Source: Eutrigla gurnardus
Taxonomy: Eukaryota; Chordata; Actinopteri; Perciformes; Triglidae
DNA: 64,000 nt
Direction: 5' to 3'
Assembly (NCBI GenBank): GCA_963514095.1
Contig: OY741281.1
Location: 8,032,319 to 8,096,318, forward strand
In this document: piece after piece, positions 1 through 12,390 of the stretch
How the letters are laid out: every line of letters starts with the position of its first letter
How positions within the stretch are numbered: position 1 is the first letter of the stretch
Notes under the pieces: model-generated
What the model saw: the letters and a program-made list of their open reading frames with translations, nothing else
Database searches by the model: none
What the model was told of the DNA's origin: nothing
Program-made: the position numbers and the translations under genes

Positions 1-3000
1 AAGAGCATTGAGGTGTGTGAGACAGGAAATAAACACGTGTAAAAAAAAACGTATTACAGATGGAGACTGAAAGAGGTGAAGGTGGCTACGTGGGAGGTTG
101 CCCTTGAGAGGATTCATTCATTCAACCCGGTGTTAGTATTTATTGCAAAATCTTCTGCTGAGTGCTACTTGAGTTGAAAAGTGAAGACAACTGTGCCATT
201 TAGAAAGGTTTTGGCTCTCTGGCACGAGTTCAGGTACAGAGCTGAAAATGACATGTATGCAATGTGTGTTCGCTGAAGAGTTTTATGTTGAGGTTCACAG
301 CAAGAGCCGAGCAATTTGAAATAAATGCAGGAATCAGTCTTTAAACCCAAAAGTCAGCATTTTTCCACTTCCTGTTCCCTCGTCTCAAACTCAATGGTTT
401 TTTAATGTTTTTTTTTTTTAAATAAGGTCTGTGGTTCACACAAGCGTAAGATAATTTAACGTCTTGTAAATACCTCTAATTGTGAAGCTTTTACGGTTGC
501 TAACAAGCAGCTAAATGACACTATTAAACATCATCACGCCGACTTTGTAGCCACATGCAACCGCGGTGCAGTCCGTTGGCTTTTTATCGTCTGAATTGCA
601 TTAAAAAGTGATAAAACTCATGCTGGCCTACAAAAATCTCTGCAGCTCTCTGTGTGCCAGACCCAATTATCTGCTCCTCCTGTTTCTCCCGCTGCCGTGT
701 CCTTGTGCCACCGTGACACCTCGGCCTCGGGCAAAATGTCATCTTAAGAACATCAAGATGAGTGGCAAGTGTTGGGCAGGAAGGAGGAATTAATACTTCC
801 TTCCTCAAGGTGAAAAAGGTCGCTTTGATCAATTAGTGGACACGGATGGCAAACGTGACCAAGTCCAACCTTAACTTCTCTTCTTCTTTGACCCTAAAGC
901 TGTGTGTGTTAAGCCCCCCCGACAGAATTTCCAATATCCATTTGTTGCCAGGTTTTCACATGCAAGGGATTTTCTTTTGGTGAATGGCTGCATAACACAA
1001 TAGAACATTAATTTAAGTAAGACTTCATAAATTTAAAAAGAAGAGTATATATTTTAAAACATAAAAATATAGATATTTTTATTCTCAGTTAAATCTTTGC
1101 TGTGATTGCCTATTGATTTTCTGTCTGTTGCAGCCACCGCTGTTGTCACACCTACAGGTCAATATCTAAAAATAACTTGATTACAGTTTTGACTTTCATC
1201 TATAAGTGATGATGTGCGCTGTAAAAAAAAAAATACATACATACAGACACCATTTTTTTACTCATTGTACCTCAAAATCAATAAAGTCCTCCGTCTTTTG
1301 CCACACTCGCCTCAGCTAGCTGTACTTCACCCAAAGAGTACTGCGCCAATAAGCCTCACCAGTTAATACACAGGCTCGTTTATACACAAGAGATGTGGAT
1401 TCCAAAAATGATGATTTATTAGATGAATGTTAGAAAACAAGTGTTTGCATGGATGGTTAGCCTAGGAAGACTCAACACAAGGTTAGTAAAATAACCCCTA
1501 GTGGACAGCCCAATGCCTGCTGCAATAAACAACAATTAAACCGAAACTATGCAAATTATACAAAATAATCTAAGGGCAAAACAGCAGCTCCTGCAGGGAG
1601 TCCAGCCCCTCACCGCACGTCCCAGTCAGGCCGCGGTTTTCCCTTAAACACTGGCCCTCACGAAACTCCTATATCTCCTGTTACCAATTAACCAAACTAT
1701 GGTGTAGGTGGAAGACGAACAAAGGTGGGGAGGGGGTAACTACCTCACTATATTAGCATGCTGAGATCTTAGACTTAGACATTTAGTCTGTAGTCACACA
1801 AAGAAGAGATAAAACACACAATAACCGAAAGTTAAAGATGAATGGTCTTTTTCCCAGTCCGATCCAGTTGGGGTTCAAATCATTATCACATTGATCATGC
1901 TAGTGGACCAATTCAAAACTCAAAAACATAAAAAACACATCCTTCGGGTATATCCTGTCATCACAAAGCTGCCAGCATCAAACTGAGGATGACCAAAGAC
2001 ATTTTTCTACCACAGAAATCTAAGCTAAATGCTTTTGGTTTTCTTGGATTTTCTTGCTGTCGGGGCAAGAAATCGATGCCTGAACAAGAAAGCAAATGAA
2101 GGGCAGCGAGGGAAAGGATACATGTATCAACTAACTATCCTTCAATCAAAGTTTTTCACTTTGATTATTATTAATTCTCCTTGAAGAAGATGAGAGCAAC
2201 TGACTGACGGGGATGAAAGGCAGTTGTGTTTACTAGTGTTTTGTTTCCGTCCTTCTCGGGCTCTTTCTCTAACTCTGCCAAGGGACTTGTTTGGCCGTTT
2301 CTGAGAGGCTGAGTTGGGAAAAGCATCAGGATCCATTTATCCACACCATTACCCACATCAACCATCACCACACAGAGTTCAGCCTCCAATCTCCACTCCA
2401 CAAGGTGACACTATGACCTCTGGCAGAGTGCTGGCATGTGATTACAGGAGAGCAGAAGAGGAGATGGACGGAGCCACAGTTCAGTGTTGGTGGGTGAAAT
2501 GTGCTATACAGACAAACGGGGATAGAGCCTTTTTAAATAAACACTTTATTGTTGTCGAGAGTCACCAGAACTTGTTATAGAAATTACAAAATAAACTACA
2601 TTTATAACATTTTTATTTTATTTTTCCTCAAGAACTCAAATTAACAAATTAACTAAATCCATTAATTCTAACTGCATCCAGGTCAAAAGTGGGTTGTCTT
2701 CATGTCAAATACTCATTAGTCGTTAACATTTCCACGACAGTGTTTTCGATGTGGAAGATGTGGAAAAAAAAATGTAAAATCACTTTTACTTTTTCAATCT
2801 GCAGGCTCTTTCTCTCAGAGCCAATTACATTTTATTGAGGGTTAATATCAGGGTCAGAAAATAATATGGACTTTTGCCCCAGGCCCTGAACGTAATAATG
2901 AGCTGGGGAAATACTTTTGGGTCCCTTCATTTCTTTCTGTTTTTTTCAATTTCACTCCATTCATACTTTTTTTTATTTGTTGGGAGTTGTCATGTATTAA

Positions 3001-4317
3001 TAGGACTTTTCCCTCATAGGTTATCAAAAAGGGGATCCATGGGGAGTTTCTCACCCCCATTCTGTTATTTTCTGACCAACGAATGAGTTAGCTGGTATTT
3101 CTATGCAGTCTTTTCTTCAAGTTTTGCCACTTTCTCATCCAAAAGACATCAAATAATTTTCTCACATTGGATTGTGGCTGTATGAATGTGACCTTGTGGA
3201 ATGAGCGGAAAATTGAAGGTTAGAGTTGAAAGATCAGCAGTTTTATATTGAGAAATGTCAACAACCCACAGGTGCCCTCTTTCTGTCTGACATGCATTAT
3301 TGTCAGAATAGGAGCAGCCTTGTATGTACAACCCATTTGTAGCCTTGATCTGTCAGCAACATTTAAGTCTCTATACGTGCCTGATGTGATGAACATTTAC
3401 ATAATAAAAGGGCAATTTGCTGATGGTTGCAAAGCAGTTGCAAAACATTTCAGTTGCTCTGATCCAGAACTTTTTGTACCCTCTTGTACGTCGTGAATAT
3501 GTATCATAATATCTATCTAAAATGAGCCTAGCATTCAGCCAGTGTCACAACAAAGCTGTGACCTTTCCAACAAGAATTCTCTTCTTGGGTATTAATCAGG
3601 AGAAGTTGTCCATTATGTCGGCTCAGCTGACTCGAAACATTACTGCTTCAGCAGAAACTGCTGTTGTAGCTTCTGCAGCTGTATTTTGGTATTGAGGTAC
3701 CTTCAAATTCTGAATTTATTCCTTCATGTTGACAATATTAGGTTATCGTGTTCATTATTTTTGGCCTTGTCCCCTTTTTTTATTCGATGTTATAATGATG
3801 TTAAAAATAAAGATGTCAGGCCATGGGCAGTTTAATCCAAAGAGCACCTTGGATTTCAAATTGTCCTGGATGAACTTTGTCTTTCTTGTCCATCAAAACT
3901 GTTAAAACCAACCCGATCTCACTCCCGAGGCGTCAAATAATGCAGCTTGACACCGATGCTCAAATAGTGCGTGTATGTTATGCACCCATCCGGTGTATTA
4001 GTATATAAGCAACATAGTTGAGATCAGGTGAGTGGAAGGGGAGTACACAGTACTTCTGTCCAGGACACTGCTGTTTGTGCACAGATCTAAAAGTAAAGTG
4101 GACATTTTGTCACGTCAGTTGTTTTTAACGTGAATTGTTAGTGTTGATAGTCATTAAATAACAATCTCAAGGTGCTTCACATCCAGGTTTAAAGTGAAAC
4201 TGAACAATTTCCGCAAAAAGACGCAATTCTAAGGTTTGAAATAGGATAAACATTTAAAAGACTCAAGTTTCAAAGTAAATAGAAGTAGAGACGAGACTCA
4301 GACAGGACTTAGCGATT
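1..4317. other. Intergenic DNA, no gene recognised
   Basis: AT-rich non-coding DNA. Frames on both strands are short and give no recognisable domain, and no splice-consistent exon chain was found. Scattered poly-A/T runs are present. I see no tRNA, rRNA or complete mobile element here. Diverged repeats or conserved non-coding elements cannot be excluded by eye. Confidence 0.5.
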
Positions 4318-6144
4318 TTAAAGGAGAAATCCGGTCATTTTTGACCCCATTTCCATTGTCCCCAGGGTCATCCCGACTTATTAGAAGCAAAAAACCAGAC
4401 AAAAATTGACGTTGCCTAGCCCGAGATCTGTACCTGCCTGGCAGCCTTCCAGACTCGCTCCAATGCTAACCCATTGGGGCAAGTTTTATCTGCTTTCCTG
4501 GGCCCCAGAAAACAATTCCAAGACCTATGCAACACAGGTTGGGTCCGTACGAGACACCACGGCTCTCGTTTAGTTCAAATAGTGTTGCAAAACGACATAA
4601 ATATGTGTGTTTTTGCATGGAGTTACTCACCTCAAATCACACCGTAGACATTAGCAGTAGATAGCCGAGCGCCTGTCGTCCCTCCCAGTCACCGCAGAAA
4701 CGAAAACGTTTTCCACGTAGTTTTGATTTTGTATCCAAACGACCGAGCTGAGCAGTCGTCATGTCCGTAATCCATGAAGCTGTTATGTCCATATGTATGA
4801 CTATGTTACACATAGCAACGATAGCTTCAGCTAGTCACGTGCCGGGCGCTCGTCCTTCCTACTCACCACAGAAACGAAAACGTTTTCCTCGTAGTTTTGA
4901 TTTTGTATCCATAAAGAAACGACCGAGCTGTGCAGTCGTCCTGTCCGTAATAAATCCATGAAGCTGTTACGTCCATATGTATGACTATGTTACAACATAG
5001 CAACAATAGCTTCAGCTAGTAACGTGCCGGGCGCTCGTCCGTCCCAGTCACCACAGAAACGAAAACGTTTTCCTTGTAGATTTTGTATCCATAAAGAAAC
5101 GACCGAGCTGCGCAGTCGTCATGTCCGTAATAAATCCATGAAGCTGTTATGTCCATTTGTATGACTATTTTACAACATAGCAACGACTGCTTACAGCTAA
5201 ACAGTAGCCGAGAGCCAAAAGTCTCGCGCAAGTTCCCGTCTCCCGACGTCCTCACTCTGAAGCTGTTTTCAAGCCAATACAGTGACAAACTTCTTTCCAT
5301 CGAGCAGTGCCGTCGTGTCCATATGACAGTGTAACTAGCGCTAGCCTACATAGTAAGATTGCTTAGCCTGTGTGACAGTTGAACCTGCTACAAAGACAAC
5401 AAATCTCGCGCAGTCTCAGTAGGCTAGTTGTGTTGACAGCACGAGTGTGAGTCGTGTGTCGCGTGTGCAGACTGCAGTCTCTCATCAACAGAGTGAGATC
5501 AAAGTGACCCTCGCGCGACTGTCCAAGATTTGTCACTGTACTGGCTTGAAAACAGCTGTGAGGACGGCAGACGGGAACTTGGGCGAGACTTGCATTGTTT
5601 TGGCTCCAGGCTACTGTTTAGCTGTAAGCAGTCGTTGCTATGTTGTAACAGTCATACATATGGACATAACAGCTTCCTGGATTTATTACGAACAGGACGA
5701 CTGCACTGCTCGGTCGTTTCTTTATGGATACAAAATCAAAACTATGGGGAAAACGTTTTCGTTTCTGCGGTGAGTGGGAGGGACGACAGGCGCTCGGCTA
5801 TCTACTGCTAATGTCTACGGGGTGATTTGAGGTGAGTAACTTCATGCTAAAATACACATATTTATGTCGTTTTGCCACACTATTTGAGCTAAACGAGCGC
5901 CGTGGTGTCTCGTACGGACCCAACCTGTGTTGCATAGGTCTTGGAATTGTTTTCTGGGGCCCAGGAAAGCAGATAAAACGTGCCCCAATGGGTTAGCATT
6001 GGAGCGAGTCTGGAAGGCTGCCAGGCAGGTACAGATCTCGGGCTAGGCAACGTCAATTTTTGTCGGGTTTTTTGTTTCTAATATGTCGGGATGACCCTGA
6101 GGACAACGGAAATGGGGTCAAAAATGACCGGATTTCTCCTTTAA
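4318..6144. mobile_element. Kolobok/T2-like non-autonomous element with very long inverted repeats, TTAA duplications
   Basis: The left end reads TTAAAGGAGAAATCCGG at 4318 and the right end is its mirror, finishing CTCCTTTAA at 6144, so a 1819-bp element is flanked by TTAA duplications (4318-4321 and 6141-6144). The terminus TTAAAGGAG fits the TTAAAGGRR end known for T2/Kolobok-group MITEs. The inverted repeat is not confined to the tips: about 4322-5291 is complementary to about 5531-6140, leaving roughly 240 bp of unpaired centre. The left arm is longer because a block of about 180 bp (near 4696, 4869 and 5056) is present three times there and once on the right. No transposase frame is visible. 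piggyBac also uses TTAA, but its usual tips begin CCC/CCY, so I prefer Kolobok. Confidence 0.8.
4690..5200 (+). repeat. Three tandem ~180-bp blocks inside the left arm of the TTAA element
   Basis: Each block contains GAAACGAAAACGTTTTCC followed by a stretch reading like GACCGAGCTGNGCAGTCGTC, a CATGAAGCTGTTA(T/C)GTCC segment and GCTTCAGCTAG. Block starts are near 4696, 4869 and 5056. Only one inverted counterpart exists in the right arm (about 5650-5775). Confidence 0.75.
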
Positions 6145-8308
6145 GAAGGAAAACCCATGTGAGCCAGGACCCGAGGGGAAGGCAGGTGGGACTTTAGAGT
6201 CGATTTTAGAACAGCGAGCGGCTCTGAGGCCCTATTGTTGCTAGGAGACGCTTCCACAATCACACCCCAGGGGCGGGAAGGCACAATCTCCCACGTTTGT
6301 TCATTTTTTTCCGATGTACAAGCACGTGGAGGTTTGAGCTGTAAGACCTGAATGTATGGGCTGAGCTGATCCTGGACCAGTATAATTTGTGGCCTTGAAT
6401 ACCAGGAGCAACTTGTAGGTGATCCGTTGGTTTATTGGGACTAATTTGTCACTGGCTAGTCTTGTGAGTCAGCAGTCAACCACGCTCTTTTCCCAAAACC
6501 TAACTGAGTGGTTTTGTTGCTTGTGTAGATGGAAGTTTATTTTGAAAAGACCACTGTTGAGCCTCAGAGTGCCATCTAGTGGACCATGGAGTTAGTGACA
6601 AATGGTTAGATTGCTTCACTTTTTTCTTAATATACAAAGCTAGTTATTACATATAAATGTGGAAAAAGAAATTTAAAAAGAATCTCCATCATTTCAATGG
6701 CCAGCTACGTTCATCAGGTAGAGATGAACGTGTTGTCGCTGTTACCTAGCTAACGTGGCCTCAGCCGCTGTGACAAAAGATTGATTGTTTTGGATTTAAA
6801 AAAACTGATGTAGAAGACGACCCTGTGCCAGTGAAAGCTCCAAGTGCGTGGTGAGGAAATATGACCCTGAATACATAACATTTGGATTCATAATGGCAGA
6901 CAGTGACGAGTGAGCAGAATTTCTATTAAGGTCATTATAGATGACAGTGGCATACCGGTAATACATTTTCTTTTTTTCTTTTTTTCCAGATTTATTTAGG
7001 AAGATGGTCATTTAGAACTGTTTACACAATCAAAAGTGTAGGTTACAAATGTTTGTGAACTCCTGTGCTTTTTCTATTATTCTTTATTCATTCATGTTTT
7101 TGGTTTATTCATTTTGGAGCCATCAATTGCAATCCAGTTGCAAATATGGAATAAATCCTGTGCCATCTTTGATCACCTTCTCCTAGAAAGTCATGTTTTA
7201 CAGCAGATGATTGCTTTTCCCCCTGATATTTTCCACTTGATAAGTCACTAAGAAGATTGCCTTTTTTCAAGTGAATTCATATTTTATTTAGGCATTCATA
7301 AAACTTGATGAGCCACGTTCACAGCAATCACACCCAGTGGAAACGGGGCCTCCACTGTGATTTCTCACTTGACCCGACTTCCATGTGATTTGTTATCGGA
7401 GGAAAATCATCAGCAGTGTGTTTGAGCCGCGGATTAGTGATATTGGCATTCCCACTCAGCACCACCAATGACTGGATCAATAGGATCCTCATGTAAATAA
7501 GCAAACGGATAAGGAGCATCAGATACAAACAGCATTAGCCAGGTGCTCGCTCTGCCGATCGTTAACACTAGGCCTGAAGTTCTCTCTCTTTATAACTGCT
7601 GCACTCTGGAGGTTATTACAGTAGGAAGCAGTGGCAAGACACAATGCTTCATTAGTGAAAGGTCACAGGTTTGACCTTGGCAAAACCCAGAGGGTTTCCA
7701 CATAGTTGTTTTGTAACGGTTGGCCTCTGTAAAGGGAAGCTTTACTGCAGGAGAAAAACAAAAGGACAATCTGTTGCAGCATCATAAACTAATAACAGCT
7801 CCTTAGGGGAGACACCATTTTGATTTTGGGCTATTTTGTGTCAATATGTTTTTTTGTAAATGTAAATAATCAATGTAATGTGTAGTGGTGATATTTATTT
7901 ATTTATTAGGTTATTTTGTTTTGTTTTTGTTAGCATATTTACCTGTAGTGTCTTGGATGGAATTTTATTATACATACACAGCCAGAAATCTCCACTTCAG
8001 TAGCACATACTTACACCAAATATTACAGTTTTATATATTCTGAAGGTGCATATCAGAGGGGTTGGTATATATTATTATAGCCTGATTTCTGATTACCTCC
8101 AATATAAGCAAGTATGAATATCTGGAAATCTATATGAAACTCCAGACTCCAAATCAGACCGACAAAGTTCTGGTCTTTGTTCTCTTTATTTTCACTCCAT
8201 TTCAAGCCAAAGAATGAATCAAGAACATAATCCTTAAAAATAAATTAGGCACAATGCTGCTCATCCCGTTTTATAAGGATGACTCTGTGTGGAGCACATA
8301 CACCATTC
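6145..8308. other. Intergenic DNA, no gene recognised
   Basis: No gene-like frame. A short tract near 7660 resembles one near 15630 (AAAGGTCACAGGTTTGA), perhaps an old tRNA-SINE box-B remnant. Otherwise nothing supportable. Confidence 0.4.
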
Positions 8309-8967
8309 TAAGGCTACGTTCACACCGCAGTTACAAGTGACCTGAATCTGATTTTTTCGCTCATATGTGACCCATATCTGATTTGCTTTTGACAATGTGA
8401 ACAGCACAAGTCGCATTGAATCTGACATGTTCTAATCAGATTCAGGCCACATTTAAATGTGGTACTGAATCGGATACGTATCGGATTTTTTTGAATGCGA
8501 CCGCAGTCTGAACAGCCAGGTCGCATTTAATGCGACTTTGACGTCATTCTGACCCGCGCTGCACTGTTTTGTAAATGAATGACAAATAAAGTTGATTGAA
8601 AAGCGGGCGGGAGCCAAAACAAACATGGAGGACATCAGCAGTGAATTTTCTTTCTCCTCTTCCTCCTTCGTGCAATCACCCGCTCACAAATTTGCCGGCT
8701 GCCGCCACACACTGTTTTTAGCATGAAGCCATACAGTCCCACGTTACCGGTTGCCGTTGCCATGTTCGCTTCCGTAAACACCGCTGTGGCGTGATGTCAT
8801 CAATGATCAACTGCGCATGCGGGTCACTTCAGGAGCGTGAGCTGTTCACACAGCAATCCGTAGACAGGCCGCATTTAAAGAGGTAATGTGAACAGCCAAA
8901 CAAAAAATCGGATTTGAGCCATAAATCGGAATTGTGCATTAAGACCTGCGGTGTGAACGTAGCCTTA
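8309..8967. mobile_element. MITE-like element with ~20-bp terminal inverted repeats
   Basis: The left terminus AGGCTACGTTCACACCGCAG (from 8311) is mirrored at the right by CTGCGGTGTGAACGTAGCCT (ending 8965). Subterminal sequence is also partly complementary (AATCTGATTTTTTCGC against AAAAAATCGGATTTGAG). TA dinucleotides at both borders (8309-8310 and 8966-8967) could be a TA target duplication, but the border is palindromic and no longer duplication is visible. The superfamily is therefore left open. There is no transposase coding. Confidence 0.65.
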
Positions 8968-11346
8968 GTGACACAGATACAAACACATATTTCCCATTAA
9001 TTGTTGAGACTGACTCCAAATTAAAATGCAACGCTCAAAAGCTTAAATTAGAGTTTACAGCAACAGCTTCACTTCCTGCTGCTGCCTGCTGCTGCTTGAC
9101 ATATCGGCTGACATGAGATTAGAAGCCAGCATCTGATATGGCCAACTGGTGCACAGCCTTTATGTATACTGAAGCTAATGAGTAATAGGGAGCAGCTGGC
9201 CAGGTAATTCAGGTCAGGTGGGGCACATCAGTGGCTGCTCAAGGAGGACAATGAGAAGAGATTAGAGGAAGATTACTTTCCTGATACGTGCTGAAATTCC
9301 CTTACTCCTATTGTTCCAGCTCTTTGAACATACACTATGCACTGTGTAATTTTGATGATGTCAAGCGTCTTCATTTATGCCATGCATAATTGTTATTTAT
9401 TCCCTCAAGGAAAGCTGCACTCTAATGGTGTACAGAAAGTGTGTAAAAAGGTAAAAAAAAAAAAAAAAAAAAGAGACAGTATATGCCACGAAGGTTACCA
9501 TATACCAGTGTGTCTCTGCTTTTTTGGGGATTTTTGTTTTGTTTATGGAGAAGCCTTTCCGACTTTCCTCTTCTTGCACTTCCTTCCTCGACTCTGTCCT
9601 TTGCTCCTCTCGCCTTTCCTCGGGGAGAACACATTTTCCTCTCGGTTTGACACAATCGATTTCGACCCAGTTCAAGGATGAGTCATTTTCACCCTCGTCT
9701 CCGTCTGCCTCTCTCTCTCCCTTTCACTGTAAACATTTATATAAGTATCCAATTACTTCCTTCCTTCGATTCAATCCAATCGGATCAAATTAAATCAAAT
9801 TATATTGCACCGTGCTTATGTCCTACACGCAGACATTGGCTCGCGAGGCAAATTAAAATGGAAGGGCCGACACTGTTAGCATTATAATGCTAATGAGATT
9901 AAAGCGGAGCAGGTGAAAGTCTTGAACACTGTAGCTCTTTTTTTTTTCTTTCTTACGTTAATGTAATACCATCCTCTTTCTGTCAAATCATTATCCCAAA
10001 CCATGAATTTGTTTGAAAGGGGTTTTTACAATTCATACAACAAAACACCCTCCATCCTCAGCAAGAGACGGAACGTTTCACCATCTGTCAGAGGTGCAAC
10101 CTCGACATGTGCTCTTGATAAAACGACATCAAGACGAATCAAATGTTCATGTTATATCAAGGATGCATGGGCTCTTTAACTGCACTCTTTAACCTGCACG
10201 CAAAAGTTTTGTATAACTTTTGTTATCAAAAAAAGGTGCCCTTCCTTCCGGTGCCAGTGCTGCCCTGCATCTACACTCCCAATAATCCATCGCGCTCTGA
10301 GAGGGCTCATATATGGTGATTGCTTGGAGTCACACTTCCTTTGAGTGGGAGAAGTGTTTTGATCAAGGAAAGTATGAAAGGTCAGTCACCCCATGTAGCC
10401 TTGAGAAAAGTGCCAGAAAAAAATTCAACAGTAGTAGTCCCTTCTTCACAATGTACACAAAGACAGTGGTGAAACGTTTTCACAATGGGAGAACATTATC
10501 AAAATGACTCTGTAAAACATTTTAAAATTCCATCCATCTGACCGTGCACGGTATTTTAGGTGCGCTGAGTGGCCAGCCTGATGCTGCTCTTTGCTTTTCA
10601 TCATTGTAAGGCTAGAACTAAACTACGGCAATCATTTGAGGCAATCAAACTCGAGCAGGATTTTAAAAAACGAGCTTTTCAGTTCACTGACTAGGAGACA
10701 TTTCCACCACGTTAGCATTGTAACTGGAACTGCGATGTTGAAGCTGTTCTCAACACTGTTCCTAGCTTAACCTACAAAAAGTAAAGCTCTATAATTCGTG
10801 CCTTTTCCACGCAATCTATTTTTATGTAATCCACGTAATTGTGACACCAGACATTCACCCAGGACGTTGACGTGTAAAACCAGAAATACGGGACTGTCAC
10901 CCAGGAAAGCAGTGCAACTTAAATAGAAATAAGTCAAACATGTGGCCGAATGAATCGACTTACCAACTCATGAATAAGGACCCTACCATCCCTGACAACT
11001 GCAACTTTAGTTTCACACAACACAAACACCTCCTCCTAGGTGAAAGTCGTGTGTATCGATCCACCCTCACAACCACACTCTACATGACTTTGCCCTCAAC
11101 TCCCGCCATCACTACAGCCACGTAGACGTAGGGCCAATGGTCGAGCTGCCATATTTGACGAGTTGGGAGCGGGAACAGGCTGGTTGATGATAGTTGGAAA
11201 AGTTTCTATGCAGATGAGCGAACAAAGCCACCTTCCAGGCCTGCAGAGGGTATCTCATCCTCTCATGCACAGACTGATTTAGTCACTTAGGGAGTGGTGA
11301 TCTGTCTCTTCCCCAAAATGTGCAATTACTCAGTTTAATTGAAGTT
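8968..11346. other. Intergenic DNA, no gene recognised
   Basis: Low-complexity A-tracts (for example 9451-9472) and pyrimidine-rich DNA (9560-9770). No exon chain, RNA gene or complete transposon recognised. Confidence 0.4.
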
Positions 11347-11348
11347 AT

Positions 11349-11429
<81 letters not shown>
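11347..11429 (+). repeat. (GT)n microsatellite
   Basis: About 40 uninterrupted GT units. It generates spurious valine/cysteine frames on this strand and a threonine/histidine frame on the other. Confidence 0.97.
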
Positions 11430-11430
<1 letters not shown>

Positions 11431-11772
11431 GGTTCACTGATTTTCCCTAGTACACTCGTTAGAGCCCTAGTGAGGCATGGCCGCCGATGTTCGGTCAGCT
11501 CTGAAGGAGCACCAGCCAACTGGCAGCCCTGTTTGTCTCCAAGCTGTCTGCTCTCTAAGTCACAGTTCAAAAACAACAACAACAACAACAAAACAGCATC
11601 AAAAACCATGAGAGGATGGCTTGGTTTCAGGCCCAGACCTGCATCACTGAAGCTTGTGATTTTTGTATAATGAGCGCTGGATTCAGTTTGTATCTCTTTC
11701 AATCGCTTACATTTATGTGATTGACTGGATTGAACCCAAAGGAGAAGAAAACAGAAGGATATGTCCCCAAGC

Positions 11773-12134
11773 GGGCTGCACGGTGGTGTAGTGGGTAGCA
11801 CTCTCGCCTCACAGCAAGAGGGTCCTGGGTTCGATTCCCGGGTCGGCCCGGGTTCCTTCTGTGTGGAGTTTGCATGTTCTCCCCGTGTAAGCGTGGGTTC
11901 TCTCCGGGTTCTCCGGCTTCCTCCCACAGTCCAAAGGTTAATTGGTGACTCTAAATTGCCCGTAGGTGTGAATGTGAGTGTGAATGGTTGTTTGTCTCTA
12001 CATGTTGGCCCTGTGATAGACTGGCGTCCTGTCCAGGGTGTACCCTGCCTTCGCCCAATGACAGCTGGGATCGGCTCCAGCCCCCCCGTGACCCTAAATA
12101 CAGGATAAGCGGTAGAAAATGGATGGATGGATGG
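11773..12134 (+). mobile_element. tRNA-derived SINE, full length, with 12-bp target site duplication
   Basis: The head is tRNA-like: a box-A-like TGGTGTAGTGG (about 11784-11794) and box B GGTTCGATTCC (about 11828-11838). The body contains GTGTGGAGTTTGCATGTTCT and the 3' end is a (TGGA)n tail preceded by GGATAAGCGGTAG. The insertion is flanked by identical 12-mers ATGTCCCCAAGC at 11761-11772 and 12135-12146, direct evidence for target-primed retrotransposition. The body and tail resemble a LINE 3' end, as expected for a SINE mobilised by a partner LINE. A 355-codon frame on the minus strand crossing this SINE and the GT tract is an artefact. Confidence 0.9.
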
Positions 12135-12299
12135 ATGTCCCCAAGCATTAGACCCATCCTCCTTTAACCAACTCTTGTTCTGAGGCAAAGGCCGACGGAC
12201 ATCAGCTGGAGAACTGAGAGGAAACCCACTGGACGAAACATTTAAACAGATCATGAATAAGGACTCTGTCATACTCGATAAGCAACGCTGACTACTCTT

Positions 12300-12390
12300 A
12301 GAAAGGCAAGGCAGCTCTATTTGTATAGCATCATTCACACACCAAGGCAATTCAAAATAATACAGTCAAGGTGAAGTTATTTACAGTTAA
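12300..12390 (+). repeat. Fragment of a dispersed fish repeat
   Basis: The string AAGGCAAGGCAGCTCTATTT followed by GTATAGCA and GGCAATTCAAAATAATACA resembles a motif recurring widely in fish genomes. Family assignment is from memory and uncertain. Confidence 0.35.

Noticed and set aside
4318..6144. piggyBac assignment for the TTAA element
   Set aside because: TTAA duplication fits, but the tip AGGAGAAATCC does not resemble piggyBac CCC/CCY ends and does fit the TTAAAGGRR of T2/Kolobok.
9397..9793. Overlapping 77-114 codon frames around 9.4-9.8 kb
   Set aside because: Driven by an A-tract and pyrimidine-rich DNA; no conserved motif, no splice-consistent neighbours.
11283..12350. 355-codon open frame on the minus strand
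   Set aside because: It runs antisense through the (GT)n microsatellite and the SINE; the threonine/histidine stretch and the SINE-derived segments explain it. No domain, no splice context.
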